Source: CAZIRO01 sp964541595 (GTDB lineage Bacteria; Acidobacteriota; HRBIN11). Taken from it: 22,174 nucleotides of DNA. The notes under the pieces are model-generated. The model worked only from the letters and a program-made list of their open reading frames with translations. It made no database searches and was not told the origin of the DNA. The stretch lies in NCBI GenBank assembly GCA_964541595.1, contig CAZIRO010000026.1, positions 1 to 22,174 of the forward strand, read 5' to 3'. Shown piece by piece: positions 1-7,488 of the stretch. The position numbers and the translations under genes were made by a program. Position 1 is the stretch's first letter. Every line of letters begins with the position of its first letter.

Positions 1-53
1 CCACCGGCCCACCGGTGGTTCCGGTGGTGCGCATGTCCCATGGCCTGTCCCGA
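1..53. repeat. Partial copy (end only) of a dispersed TIR/heptad repeat element
   Basis: Positions 34-53 read TGTCCCATGGCCTGTCCCGA, identical over 20 bases to 22155-22174 and nearly identical to the right arm of the complete copy at 14412-14444. This is therefore the terminal inverted repeat of an element that starts outside the window. Bases 1-30 form GC-rich inverted repeats (CCACCGG / CCGGTGG) that could be its interior. Its orientation cannot be read because no heptad array is visible. It ends 17 bp before the -35 box of the ilv promoter. Confidence 0.7.
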
Positions 54-70
54 TCGCATGCCGCGCGGAC

Positions 71-99
71 TTGACATTCCGGTACAGGTGGCATATACT
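71..99 (+). promoter_or_regulatory. Sigma70-type promoter of the ilv-leu operon
   Basis: A perfect -35 box TTGACA (71-76) is separated by exactly 17 bp from a -10 box TATACT (94-99, one mismatch to TATAAT). Transcription would start near 105-106. It is the best promoter in the window and lies about 535 nt upstream of ilvD, so the operon mRNA would carry a long leader. An ATG at 105 coincides with the expected start point. Confidence 0.82.
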
Positions 100-209
100 G
101 TGTAATGACGTTCTGGTCATGCCATTCTCTCTGGGTCCGGGTGCGAGGCGTTGTAGGGTGCATGCCCCCGGGGCATCAACCCGAACACGCCGTATACAGG
201 AGTGACCCG

Positions 210-356
210 ATGGATCGTACCTGGTGGAAGCGTCCCGGCACCCGTACAATTGTCATGCATGCCGGAATTCCTTCAGGTCGTATCCACATCCGCCGGTTTA
301 CTCTCCGCGTTCTGATTTCCACCCTGCCGGTCATTCTGCTGCTGGTCTCCCCCTGA
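210..356 (+). CDS. ilv-leu leader peptide (48 aa), probable attenuator peptide
   Basis: A small frame of 48 codons begins at ATG 210, 7 nt after a good ribosome binding site (AGGAG, 198-202), and stops at TGA 354-356. Its last 15 residues are VLISTLPVILLLVSP, ten of them Ile, Leu or Val, including a Leu-Leu-Leu run at 336-344. Leader peptides of ilvGMEDA, ilvBN and leu operons in enterobacteria have such clusters of the regulatory amino acids. Ribosome stalling there reports low charged tRNA. Its place between a strong promoter and ilvD fits that role. The peptide's final codons lie in the 5' arm of an inverted repeat (346-369), as expected of an attenuator. The same frame is open back to ATG 105, at the predicted transcription start, so a leaderless 83-residue form is possible. 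The SD-supported start is preferred. No homologue is recognised; the call rests on composition and position. Confidence 0.72.
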   Translation: MDRTWWKRPGTRTIVMHAGIPSGRIHIRRFTLRVLISTLPVILLLVSP

Positions 357-369
357 GGGCGGGGGGAGA
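346..369 (+). promoter_or_regulatory. Leader hairpin overlapping the end of the leader peptide
   Basis: TCTCCCCC (346-353) pairs perfectly with GGGGGAGA (362-369) around an 8-nt loop that contains the leader peptide stop codon. No T-run follows, so it is not an obvious intrinsic terminator. It is better read as one arm of a switch: an exact second copy of TCTCCCCCTG lies at 552-561 and could compete for the same GGGGGAGA strand. Confidence 0.5.
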
Positions 370-417
370 GTCTATCTACACACCATATCATTCCAACCCA
401 CCAATCGGGCATGATCC

Positions 418-464
418 CTGAGGCGCGCTGCACCATCGGGTGAATCCCCATTCGCGTGCCTCAG
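418..464 (+). promoter_or_regulatory. Second leader hairpin in the ilv 5' UTR
   Basis: CTGAGGC (418-424) pairs with GCCTCAG (458-464). After a 2-nt bulge the stem continues with GCG (425-427) against CGC (453-455). The loop region can form a further small GGG/CCC stem. No T-tract follows. It lies between the leader peptide and ilvD, so it belongs to the putative attenuator structure. Confidence 0.4.
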
Positions 465-521
465 TGAACGTGATACCGCACACACCGGCGGACGCAACGC
501 ACCGCAGTCCCCGCACGGAAT

Positions 522-588
522 GAAACACCGCAGGGCGTGTCCCATGCGGGATCTCCCCCTGCTGGATCCATACGTCCCGCGGTGTTTC
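522..588 (+). promoter_or_regulatory. Third leader hairpin, 10-bp perfect stem before ilvD
   Basis: GAAACACCGC (522-531) is perfectly complementary to GCGGTGTTTC (579-588). The enclosed 47 nt contain TCTCCCCCTG (552-561), the duplicate of the leader-peptide segment at 346-355, and an alternative CAGGG/CCCTG pairing (531-535 with 557-561). A short CGGGA/TCCCG pairing (594-598 with 620-624) follows just before the ilvD ribosome binding site (AGGAGG, 630-635). The complexity suggests a regulated RNA region, but no known riboswitch or T-box consensus was recognised. Confidence 0.45.
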
Positions 589-641
589 AGATACGGGAAA
601 TACCATCACCAGATGACAATCCCGCGATCAGGAGGCAACGC

Positions 642-2324
642 ATGGCGTCGCATACGGAACGACGGTTGCGCAGTGACAGTGTCAAACGCGGGCCGCATCG
701 TGCGCCGCATCGTGCCATGTATCGCGCGATGGGGCTACGCGACGAAGACTTTGAACGACCGTTCATCGCCATTGCGACCACGTGGAACGAAGCCACACCG
801 TGCAACGTGCACCTCGACCGCCTGGCGCGTGCAACGCAGGCAGGCGTGCGCGCGGCCGGCGGAACCCCGCGCACGTTTGTCACGATCGCCGTTTCGGACG
901 GTATCGCAATGGGCCACGAGGGGATGAAAGCCTCTCTGGTTAGCCGGGAAATCATTGCGGACAGCGTGGAACTCATGGTACACGCGCATCAGTACGATGC
1001 ACTGGTCGGCATTGCCGGATGCGACAAGAGTCTCCCCGGCATTGCGATGGCCATGGCCCGGCTCAATATTCCGTCCGTATTCGTTTACGGGGGGACCATC
1101 CTGCCGGGGCAGTTTCGCGGCCGGGACGTGACCATTCAGGACGTATTCGAAGCGGTCGGCGCGTACGCTGCCGGTCAGATCAGCGCACGTGATCTTTACG
1201 AACTCGAGTGTTCGGCCTGTCCCACGGAGGGATCATGCGCGGGCATGTATACGGCGAACACGATGGCGGTCATGATGGAAGCGCTGGGACTGGCGATCCC
1301 CGGTAGTGCGACCCCGCCCGCTCCCGATCGCCGTCGGGAAGAGATCTGTCGTCGCAGCGGCGAAACGGTGATGCGTTTGCTGGAGATGGACATCCGACCG
1401 CGGGATATCCTCACCCGTGAGGCGTTCCTCAATGCAATTACGGTCGACGCGGCGATCGGTGGCTCGACGAATGCGGTCCTCCATCTGCTCGCGATCGCCC
1501 AGGAGGCCGGGGTTGAACTCTCGCTGGAGGATTTCGACCGCATCAGCCGCACGACTCCGCACATCGTCGATGTACGTCCCGGCGGACGCTACGTCATGGC
1601 CGATCTCGACCGCGTTGGGGGTGTACCGCGCGTGATGCGGATCCTGCTCGATGCGGGTCTCCTGCACGGAGACTGTCTCACGGTCACGGGAAAAACCGTA
1701 CGGGAAAACCTCGCCGAATGGACATTTCCGGATGAACCGCAGGACGTGATCCGCCCGCTGGACGACCCCATCAGTCCCACCGGAACGGTCTGCATCCTGT
1801 GGGGCAATCTGGCCCCGGAGGGCGCTGTGATCAAAACGGCCGGCGTGCATCGTCTGGTGCATACGGGACCGGCACGTGTGTTCGATTCCGAAGAGGAAGC
1901 CTTCCAGGCGGTCGTTCGGCGCGCCATTCAACCGGGCGATGTCGTCGTGATCCGCTACGAGGGACCCCGTGGGGGACCCGGGATGCGCGAAATGCTGGAA
2001 ATTACCGCGGCCCTGGTCGGTCAGGGACTCGGTGACCGTGTGGCATTGATCACCGATGGACGGTTTTCCGGCGCCACGCACGGTCTCATGGTCGGACATG
2101 TGGCGCCGGAAGCGGCCGTCGGCGGACCGATCGCCCTGCTCCGGGACGGTGACGAGATCACCATCGACGTTCCGAACCGACGCCTGGAAGTTCACCTGTC
2201 CCAGGAGGAGATGGCGGCCCGACGGTCCGCCTGGACGCCGCCCCCGCCCCGGTACACCCGGGGTGCGCTGGCAAAATACGCCCGTATGGTGTCATCGGCC
2301 GCTGTCGGTGCGGTGTGCCGATGA
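642..2324 (+). CDS. ilvD: Dihydroxy-acid dehydratase
   Basis: The 560-residue product dehydrates 2,3-dihydroxyisovalerate and 2,3-dihydroxy-3-methylvalerate to the 2-oxo acids, the third common step of valine/isoleucine synthesis in the cytoplasm. The family's Fe-S ligand cysteines are visible in PCNVH (C54), GCDKSLPG (C127) and GSCAGMYTAN (C199). Further signatures are AIGGSTNAVLH and, near the C-terminus, DGRFSGATHG. The length fits the family (about 555-615). ATG 642 was chosen because AGGAGG (630-635) lies 6 nt upstream and the protein then starts at the usual point; the frame is open further upstream without support. It is the first enzyme gene of the operon and follows the long leader, so it would be the first target of leader-peptide control. 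IlvB follows after 33 nt. Confidence 0.97.
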   Translation: MASHTERRLRSDSVKRGPHRAPHRAMYRAMGLRDEDFERPFIAIATTWNEATPCNVHLDRLARATQAGVRAAGGTPRTFVTIAVSDGIAMGHEGMKASLVSREIIADSVELMVHAHQYDALVGIAGCDKSLPGIAMAMARLNIPSVFVYGGTILPGQFRGRDVTIQDVFEAVGAYAAGQISARDLYELECSACPTEGSCAGMYTANTMAVMMEALGLAIPGSATPPAPDRRREEICRRSGETVMRLLEMDIRPRDILTREAFLNAITVDAAIGGSTNAVLHLLAIAQEAGVELSLEDFDRISRTTPHIVDVRPGGRYVMADLDRVGGVPRVMRILLDAGLLHGDCLTVTGKTVRENLAEWTFPDEPQDVIRPLDDPISPTGTVCILWGNLAPEGAVIKTAGVHRLVHTGPARVFDSEEEAFQAVVRRAIQPGDVVVIRYEGPRGGPGMREMLEITAALVGQGLGDRVALITDGRFSGATHGLMVGHVAPEAAVGGPIALLRDGDEITIDVPNRRLEVHLSQEEMAARRSAWTPPPPRYTRGALAKYARMVSSAAVGAVCR

Positions 2325-2357
2325 CCCGGAGGGAAGTTGACTCTCGGGAGGCAAGGT

Positions 2358-4085
2358 ATGGCGAAAATGACCGGCGCCGAAATGGTTCTGGAAAGTCTGT
2401 TACGGGAAGGTGTGGAATGCATCTTCGGTATCCCCGGAGGTGCCAACCTGCCGCTCTATGATCAGTTGCCCCGGTACTATCCGCGGATTCGCCACTATCT
2501 GGTGCGGCATGAACAGGCGGCAGCCCATGCCGCGGACGGGTACGCACGTGTCACCGGTCGCCCCGGTGTCTGTTTTGCCACTTCGGGTCCCGGTGCCACC
2601 AACCTGGTGACCGGCATTGCCAATGCGTGGATGGATTCGGTTCCCCTGGTGGCGATTACCGGAAGCGTGACGCGATCGCTCATCGGACGGGACGGATTCC
2701 AGGAAGCCGACATCACCGGGATCACGATTCCCATTACGAAACACAATTACCTGATCCGCGATGTTCGGGAGATTCCCCGTGTCATCCGGGAAGCGTTTTA
2801 CATTGCCCGCACCGGTCGTCCCGGACCGGTACTGATCGACATCCCGCGTGACGTGCAACAGGAAGAAGGCGAGTTCTACTGGCCGGAACGGGTGGAACTG
2901 CGCGGTTATCGTCTGCCGCCGCCCCCCGATCCGGACGCCATTGACGATGCCGCCGCGTTGATCGATACCGCCGCGCGCCCCCTCATTCTTGCCGGCCACG
3001 GGGTCATTCTCGCGCGCGCATATGCGGAACTGCAGGCGCTCGCCGAGCGGGCACACGTGCCCGTGATCACCACGTTGCTCGGGATCAGTGCGTTCCCTCC
3101 GGACCATCCCCTGTACCTCGGTATGCCCGGAATGCACGGGATGCACTGGAACAATATGGCCATTTCGGAAGCCGACCTGCTCGTTGCGGTGGGCATGCGA
3201 TTCGACGACCGTGTGACTGGCCGTCTGCAGGATTTTGCGCCGCACGCGCAGATCATCCATATCGACGTCGACCCCGCAGAAGTGGGAAAAAACGTCCGAC
3301 CCACGGTCGCCATCGTGGGGGACGCCCGCGAATGCCTGCGACAACTCGCCATGCGGGTATCGTACCGTCCCCGATCGGCATGGATGGCCCGACTGGAGGA
3401 ACTCAAAGCCGCCTATCCTTCCCTGGCGTATCCGGAAGATACCGAAGAAATCCTGCCGCAGTACGTCGTCGACAAGATCTACGCCATGAGTGGCGACTGC
3501 TACGTCGTCACCGGCGTCGGTCAGCACCAGATGTGGGCTGCGCAATTTTTCCGATCCCGGAAAGTCAATGCACTGATCACGTCCGGTGGCCTGGGCACGA
3601 TGGGATTTGAAATTCCCGCGGCGATCGGCGTCCAGGTGGCCCGGCCGGGTGATCTCGTCTGGTCCATCTGCGGAGACGGCGGGTTTCAGATGACGTCGCA
3701 GGAACTCGCCACCGTTGCGGAATACGAACTGCCCATCAAGTTCGCGATCATCAACAACGGATACTACGGTATGGTCCGCCAGTGGCAGCAGATCTTCTAC
3801 CGCGGCAACCTGGTCGCCAGTCATCTCAAGAACCCGGACTTCATCAAACTCGCCGAAGCCTACGGCATTTACGGTCTACAGGCCGTGCGGCGGGACGATG
3901 TGGAATCGGTCATCGCCGAAGCCCTGCGCCATCCGGGTCCGGTACTCATCGATTTTCGTGTCAAACAGGATGAAAACTGTTTTCCCATGGTTCCTCCGGG
4001 TGCTTCATTACGTGAAACGCTCGGTTTACCGGAGGAGTACCGCAAATTCGCGCAAAAACCCGAAGTCGTGGAGGTGGAGGAATGA
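2358..4085 (+). CDS. ilvB: Acetolactate synthase, large (catalytic) subunit
   Basis: This 575-residue ThDP enzyme joins two pyruvates to 2-acetolactate, or pyruvate and 2-oxobutyrate to 2-aceto-2-hydroxybutyrate, the first committed step. The catalytic Glu is in RHEQAAAHAADGYAR (E52). The substrate/FAD region contains TSGPGATNLVTGIANAW, and the ThDP motif runs from GDG (439-441) to the NN pair (466-467). The N-terminus (GAEMVLESLLREGVECIFGI) is the standard one for the family. ATG 2358 is preferred over an upstream in-frame TTG at 2337 because GGGAGG (2346-2351) precedes it at normal spacing. The stop overlaps the ilvN start by 4 nt (ATGA), so catalytic and regulatory subunits are probably translationally coupled. 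The biosynthetic context excludes a catabolic acetolactate synthase or another ThDP decarboxylase. Confidence 0.96.
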   Translation: MAKMTGAEMVLESLLREGVECIFGIPGGANLPLYDQLPRYYPRIRHYLVRHEQAAAHAADGYARVTGRPGVCFATSGPGATNLVTGIANAWMDSVPLVAITGSVTRSLIGRDGFQEADITGITIPITKHNYLIRDVREIPRVIREAFYIARTGRPGPVLIDIPRDVQQEEGEFYWPERVELRGYRLPPPPDPDAIDDAAALIDTAARPLILAGHGVILARAYAELQALAERAHVPVITTLLGISAFPPDHPLYLGMPGMHGMHWNNMAISEADLLVAVGMRFDDRVTGRLQDFAPHAQIIHIDVDPAEVGKNVRPTVAIVGDARECLRQLAMRVSYRPRSAWMARLEELKAAYPSLAYPEDTEEILPQYVVDKIYAMSGDCYVVTGVGQHQMWAAQFFRSRKVNALITSGGLGTMGFEIPAAIGVQVARPGDLVWSICGDGGFQMTSQELATVAEYELPIKFAIINNGYYGMVRQWQQIFYRGNLVASHLKNPDFIKLAEAYGIYGLQAVRRDDVESVIAEALRHPGPVLIDFRVKQDENCFPMVPPGASLRETLGLPEEYRKFAQKPEVVEVEE

Positions 4086-4663
4086 GCCGCTTGCAACGCA
4101 CGCCCAAGCCACGCACCATCGTGGCCCTGGTGGAAGATCGGCCCGGTGCATTGAACCGGCTGGTATCCAAGTGCCGTCAACGGGGGTTTACCATTGAGAG
4201 TTTCACGATGCGCCGTTCCGAGATGCCCGGTCTGTTCCGGGTGGTGTTTGAAGTTCGTGCGGACACCGATCCCGATCAGGTGGTCAAGCAGTTGAGCAAA
4301 CTCATTGAAGTCGTGGACATTCGGGATGTCACGTCTGTGGACACCGTCACGCGCGAAATGGCGCTCATCAAAGTCTGTTGCGACCGCAGCCAGTACGGAT
4401 ACATCACGGCCATTGCCGATACGTTCCAGGCGAGCATTCTGGACGCGTCTCCCGGATCGGTCATCGTGGAGGTCACGGGCGATGCACGCAAGATCGATAC
4501 CATGGTCAATCTGCTGGATATCTACGGGGTGACCGAGGTTGTCCGTACGGGGCCCATTGCCATGACACGTGGCCCGCAACCCGCACACGAATGGCCGGAA
4601 TCGGACGCATTCGCCCGGGTGCCTGCACGCGTGTCCAGATCGCAGCATTCGGCAGCAGATTGA
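4082..4663 (+). CDS. ilvN: Acetolactate synthase, small (regulatory) subunit
   Basis: The 193-residue protein is the regulatory partner of IlvB; in this family it stimulates activity and confers valine feedback inhibition. An ACT domain covers about residues 11-86 (TIVALVEDRPGALNRLVSKC, then GFTIESFTMRRSE). It is followed by the small-subunit C-terminal domain, with EMALIKVCCD and VIVEVTGDARKID. The typical length is 160-175, so the last 20 or so residues are a poorly conserved tail. The gene follows a purine-rich GGAGGTGGAGG and overlaps ilvB by 4 nt. The name ilvN (or ilvH) is by family and position. Confidence 0.95.
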   Translation: MSRLQRTPKPRTIVALVEDRPGALNRLVSKCRQRGFTIESFTMRRSEMPGLFRVVFEVRADTDPDQVVKQLSKLIEVVDIRDVTSVDTVTREMALIKVCCDRSQYGYITAIADTFQASILDASPGSVIVEVTGDARKIDTMVNLLDIYGVTEVVRTGPIAMTRGPQPAHEWPESDAFARVPARVSRSQHSAAD

Positions 4664-4677
4664 TTGCGGGCAGCAAC

Positions 4678-4692
4678 GACGGTCAGACCGTC
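4678..4692 (+). other. Small inverted repeat between ilvN and ilvC
   Basis: GACGGT / ACCGTC form a 6-bp stem with a 3-nt loop (CAG) in the 60-nt gap between ilvN and ilvC, about 20 nt before the ilvC ribosome binding site (AGGAGG). No T-run follows, so termination is unlikely. It could mark mRNA processing or be chance. Confidence 0.25.
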
Positions 4693-4723
4693 ATCCATTG
4701 CACGTGCTTGAGGAGGTGGATCG

Positions 4724-5725
4724 ATGGCGCAAGTGTACTATGACCGGGATGCCGATTTGCAGCGACTGCACGGCAAACGGATCGCCGTGATCGGGTTCGG
4801 TTCTCAGGGACATGCGCATGCCCTGAATCTCAAAGACTCGGGACTGGATGTGGTCGTCGGGCTATATCCAGGATCGCGGTCCTGGGAAAAGGCGAAAGCC
4901 GCCGGTCTGCGCGTTGACACGGTGGCCGAAGTGACCCGCACGGCGGACGTCGTCATGATGCTCGTCCCGGATCCCGTCCAGCCGCAGGTATACCGTGAGG
5001 CGATTCAACCGAACCTGCGGCCGCACACGATGCTCATGTTCGCGCACGGATTCAACATCCACTTCCACCAGATCGTGCCGCCAGCGGAGATCGACGTGAC
5101 CATGGTCGCACCGAAAGCACCGGGACATCGTATGCGGGAACTCTTCACGCAGGGAATGGGAGTTCCCGCCCTGCTCGCCGTCCATCAGGACGCCAGTGGT
5201 CAGGCACGCGAACTCGCGCTCGCCTATGCGAAGGGGATCGGATGCACCCGTGCGGGCGTCATTGAAACGACGTTCGCCGAGGAAACGGAAACGGACCTGT
5301 TCGGTGAACAGGTGGTGCTATGCGGGGGCGTGACCGCCCTGATTCAGGCCGCGTTCGAGATCCTGGTCGAAGCCGGGTATCAGCCCGAGATCGCATATTT
5401 CGAATGTCTGCACGAGTTGAAACTCATCGTCGACCTCATGTACGAGGGCGGCATGACGTATATGCGGTATTCCGTTTCGGACACGGCCGAATACGGCGAT
5501 TACACCCGGGGACCCCGGGTCATCGATGCGCATGTGCGGCAGACCATGCGTGCGATCCTGCACGAAATCCAGACCGGTGCGTTTGCCCGGGAGTGGATCC
5601 TGGAGAACCAGGCCGGCCGCCCGCTGCTGAACACGCTCCGCCGCCGCAACGCCGCCCACCCGATCGAACGGGTGGGGCGGCAGTTGCGGGAAATGATGGG
5701 CTGGCGGAAACAGCCCGATTCTTAA
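4724..5725 (+). CDS. ilvC: Ketol-acid reductoisomerase (short, class I)
   Basis: The 333-residue enzyme isomerises and reduces 2-acetolactate to 2,3-dihydroxyisovalerate with NAD(P)H and Mg2+. The Rossmann motif GFGSQGHA is at 24-31 and the active-site His in FAHGFNIHF is H108. The metal ligands are D191 and E195 (ETDLFGEQ) and E227 and E231 (YFECLHELK). The length matches the short class I enzymes, not the 490-residue enterobacterial form. The nucleotide-binding loop reads GLYPGSRSW; from memory this resembles cyanobacterial KARIs, so it is not necessarily a cofactor switch. AGGAGG lies just before ATG 4724. The gene sits in the middle of the ilv-leu operon. Confidence 0.97.
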   Translation: MAQVYYDRDADLQRLHGKRIAVIGFGSQGHAHALNLKDSGLDVVVGLYPGSRSWEKAKAAGLRVDTVAEVTRTADVVMMLVPDPVQPQVYREAIQPNLRPHTMLMFAHGFNIHFHQIVPPAEIDVTMVAPKAPGHRMRELFTQGMGVPALLAVHQDASGQARELALAYAKGIGCTRAGVIETTFAEETETDLFGEQVVLCGGVTALIQAAFEILVEAGYQPEIAYFECLHELKLIVDLMYEGGMTYMRYSVSDTAEYGDYTRGPRVIDAHVRQTMRAILHEIQTGAFAREWILENQAGRPLLNTLRRRNAAHPIERVGRQLREMMGWRKQPDS

Positions 5726-5754
5726 ACCCTTGGACCTTGCAGGAGGCAACAACC

Positions 5755-7425
5755 ATGGCACCGAAAAAACGGATCATGATCTTCGACACCACGTTGCGTG
5801 ACGGGGAACAGTCGCCAGGGGTGGCACTCCGTCCGGACCAAAAATTGGAGATCGCCCGCGCCCTGGCCGCCCTGCGCGTGGACGTCATTGAAGCGGGGTT
5901 TCCCGCATCCTCACCGGGAGATTTCCACGCCGTCCAGCTCATCGCCCGTGAGGTGCGGGACTGTACCATCGCAGGACTGGCGCGGGCGGTTCCCCAGGAT
6001 GTGGATGCATGCTGGGAAGCCGTGCGTTATGCCGAGGCTCCCCGCATCCACATCTTTATCTCCAGTTCGGATATTCACATTATGCATCAACTGGAAAAAG
6101 ATCGCGAACAGGTCCTGGAAATGGCCCGAACGATGGTTGCACGTGCACGGAAATACTGCCCGGACGTGGAGTTCTCCCCGATGGATGCGACGCGCTCGGA
6201 ACGGACCTATGTGTATCGAATGCTGGAAGAGGTCATCAAGGCCGGTGCAACGGTGATCAACATTCCGGATACGGTGGGATATGCGATCCCGGAAGAGTTC
6301 GCGGACTTTATTCGCTCGATCCAGGAAAATGTGCCGAACATCGACAAGGTGATCATTTCCGTGCACTGTCACAACGATCTGGGCCTGGCCGTGGCGAACA
6401 CACTCGCGGCCATCCGGGCCGGCGCCCGTCAGGTGGAAGTCTGTGTGAACGGGATCGGTGAACGTGCCGGCAATGCTGCACTGGAAGAGGTCGTGATGGC
6501 GCTGCACACCCGACGGGACTTCTTCGACGTGACGACCGGGATCGATACGACGCAGATCTACCGGGTGAGTCAGCTCGTATCCCGCCTGACGGGGATGCCC
6601 ATCCAGCCGAACAAGGCGATCGTGGGTGCCAACGCGTTCCGTCATCAGTCCGGGATTCACCAGCACGGTATCGTCAAACTGCGCGAGACCTATGAGATCA
6701 TCGATCCGAGAGATATCGGTCTGCCGCGCGGCGGGATCATCGTGCTGAACAAGAACTCCGGACGTGCGGGTCTGCGGGCGCGTCTGGAAGAACTCGGATA
6801 TCGCCTGAGCGACGAGGAAATGGACCGCATTTACGTCGCTTTTAAGGAACTCGCTGATCGCAAGGGCGAGGTCGATGATCGCGATCTGGAAGCCCTGGTT
6901 TCGGCGGAACGGCGCCCCGACAGGGAAACGTTCCGGTTGGACCTCCTGCAAGTGTATTGCAATAACGGAACCCTGACGGTCACCGTTCGACTCATCGGAC
7001 CGGATGACCGGGCAATGGAAACGACGGTCACAAGCCCCGTACCCGCTGATGGTTCGCCATCGGATATGGACCACCTGCTCGGTGTGGCCAATCGACTGGT
7101 GGAAACCTATCAGGTGAACCATACGACGGATACTGACAACGGCGCCTGCTGCGCCGTGATGGTGCGGATCGACGTGAACGGACACAACTTCATCGGACGC
7201 GGTACGGATGCGGATATTATCGTGGCCTCCTCGCGGGCGATGACGGAAGCGCTGAAACAGGCGCTGGAACGCGGGGTTGTGCATACGCATCACGACCACC
7301 CAGGGGAGGTGATCGTCTGGATCGACCTGAACGGCCGGCGGCTGGTCGGACGCAACCGCAATTCGGACATCGTCGTGGCCTCGGCACGGGCCATGATCGA
7401 GGCGCTGCACCGGGTCCTGGCCTGA
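5755..7425 (+). CDS. leuA: 2-isopropylmalate synthase with duplicated C-terminal regulatory motif
   Basis: LeuA condenses acetyl-CoA with 2-oxoisovalerate, the committed step of leucine synthesis. The N-terminal HMGL-like TIM barrel shows FDTTLRDGEQSPG (10-22), the metal-binding HCHNDLGLA (H204, H206) and GIGERAGNAALEEV. The C-terminal regulatory (LeuA dimer, leucine-binding) domain begins near residue 395. At 556 residues it is about 40 longer than usual. The excess is explained by two copies of the last motif: residues 470-500 (RIDVNGHNFIGRGTDADIIV, then ASSRAMTEAL) and 521-551 (WIDLNGRRLVGRNRNSDIVV, then ASARAMIEAL). They are offset by 51 residues and joined by a His-rich linker (HTHHDH, 510-515). 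ATG 5755 follows AGGAGG (5741-5746). Leucine feedback may be altered, which is inference. Confidence 0.95.
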   Translation: MAPKKRIMIFDTTLRDGEQSPGVALRPDQKLEIARALAALRVDVIEAGFPASSPGDFHAVQLIAREVRDCTIAGLARAVPQDVDACWEAVRYAEAPRIHIFISSSDIHIMHQLEKDREQVLEMARTMVARARKYCPDVEFSPMDATRSERTYVYRMLEEVIKAGATVINIPDTVGYAIPEEFADFIRSIQENVPNIDKVIISVHCHNDLGLAVANTLAAIRAGARQVEVCVNGIGERAGNAALEEVVMALHTRRDFFDVTTGIDTTQIYRVSQLVSRLTGMPIQPNKAIVGANAFRHQSGIHQHGIVKLRETYEIIDPRDIGLPRGGIIVLNKNSGRAGLRARLEELGYRLSDEEMDRIYVAFKELADRKGEVDDRDLEALVSAERRPDRETFRLDLLQVYCNNGTLTVTVRLIGPDDRAMETTVTSPVPADGSPSDMDHLLGVANRLVETYQVNHTTDTDNGACCAVMVRIDVNGHNFIGRGTDADIIVASSRAMTEALKQALERGVVHTHHDHPGEVIVWIDLNGRRLVGRNRNSDIVVASARAMIEALHRVLA

Positions 7426-7488
7426 ACAGTATGTGTCCGGGTCACCAGTCCCGGAAGTCGCGTGTCGCGGCAAAAATGGGGGACAGGT

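Noticed and set aside
105..641. T-box riboswitch upstream of ilvD
   Set aside because: No T-box antiterminator sequence, specifier-loop architecture or T-tract terminator could be found, whereas a leader peptide is clearly visible.
4862..4884. Unusual cofactor loop (Tyr instead of Arg) in ketol-acid reductoisomerase
   Set aside because: GLYPGS-type loops are, to my knowledge, common in cyanobacterial and other class I enzymes, so no cofactor switch can be claimed.
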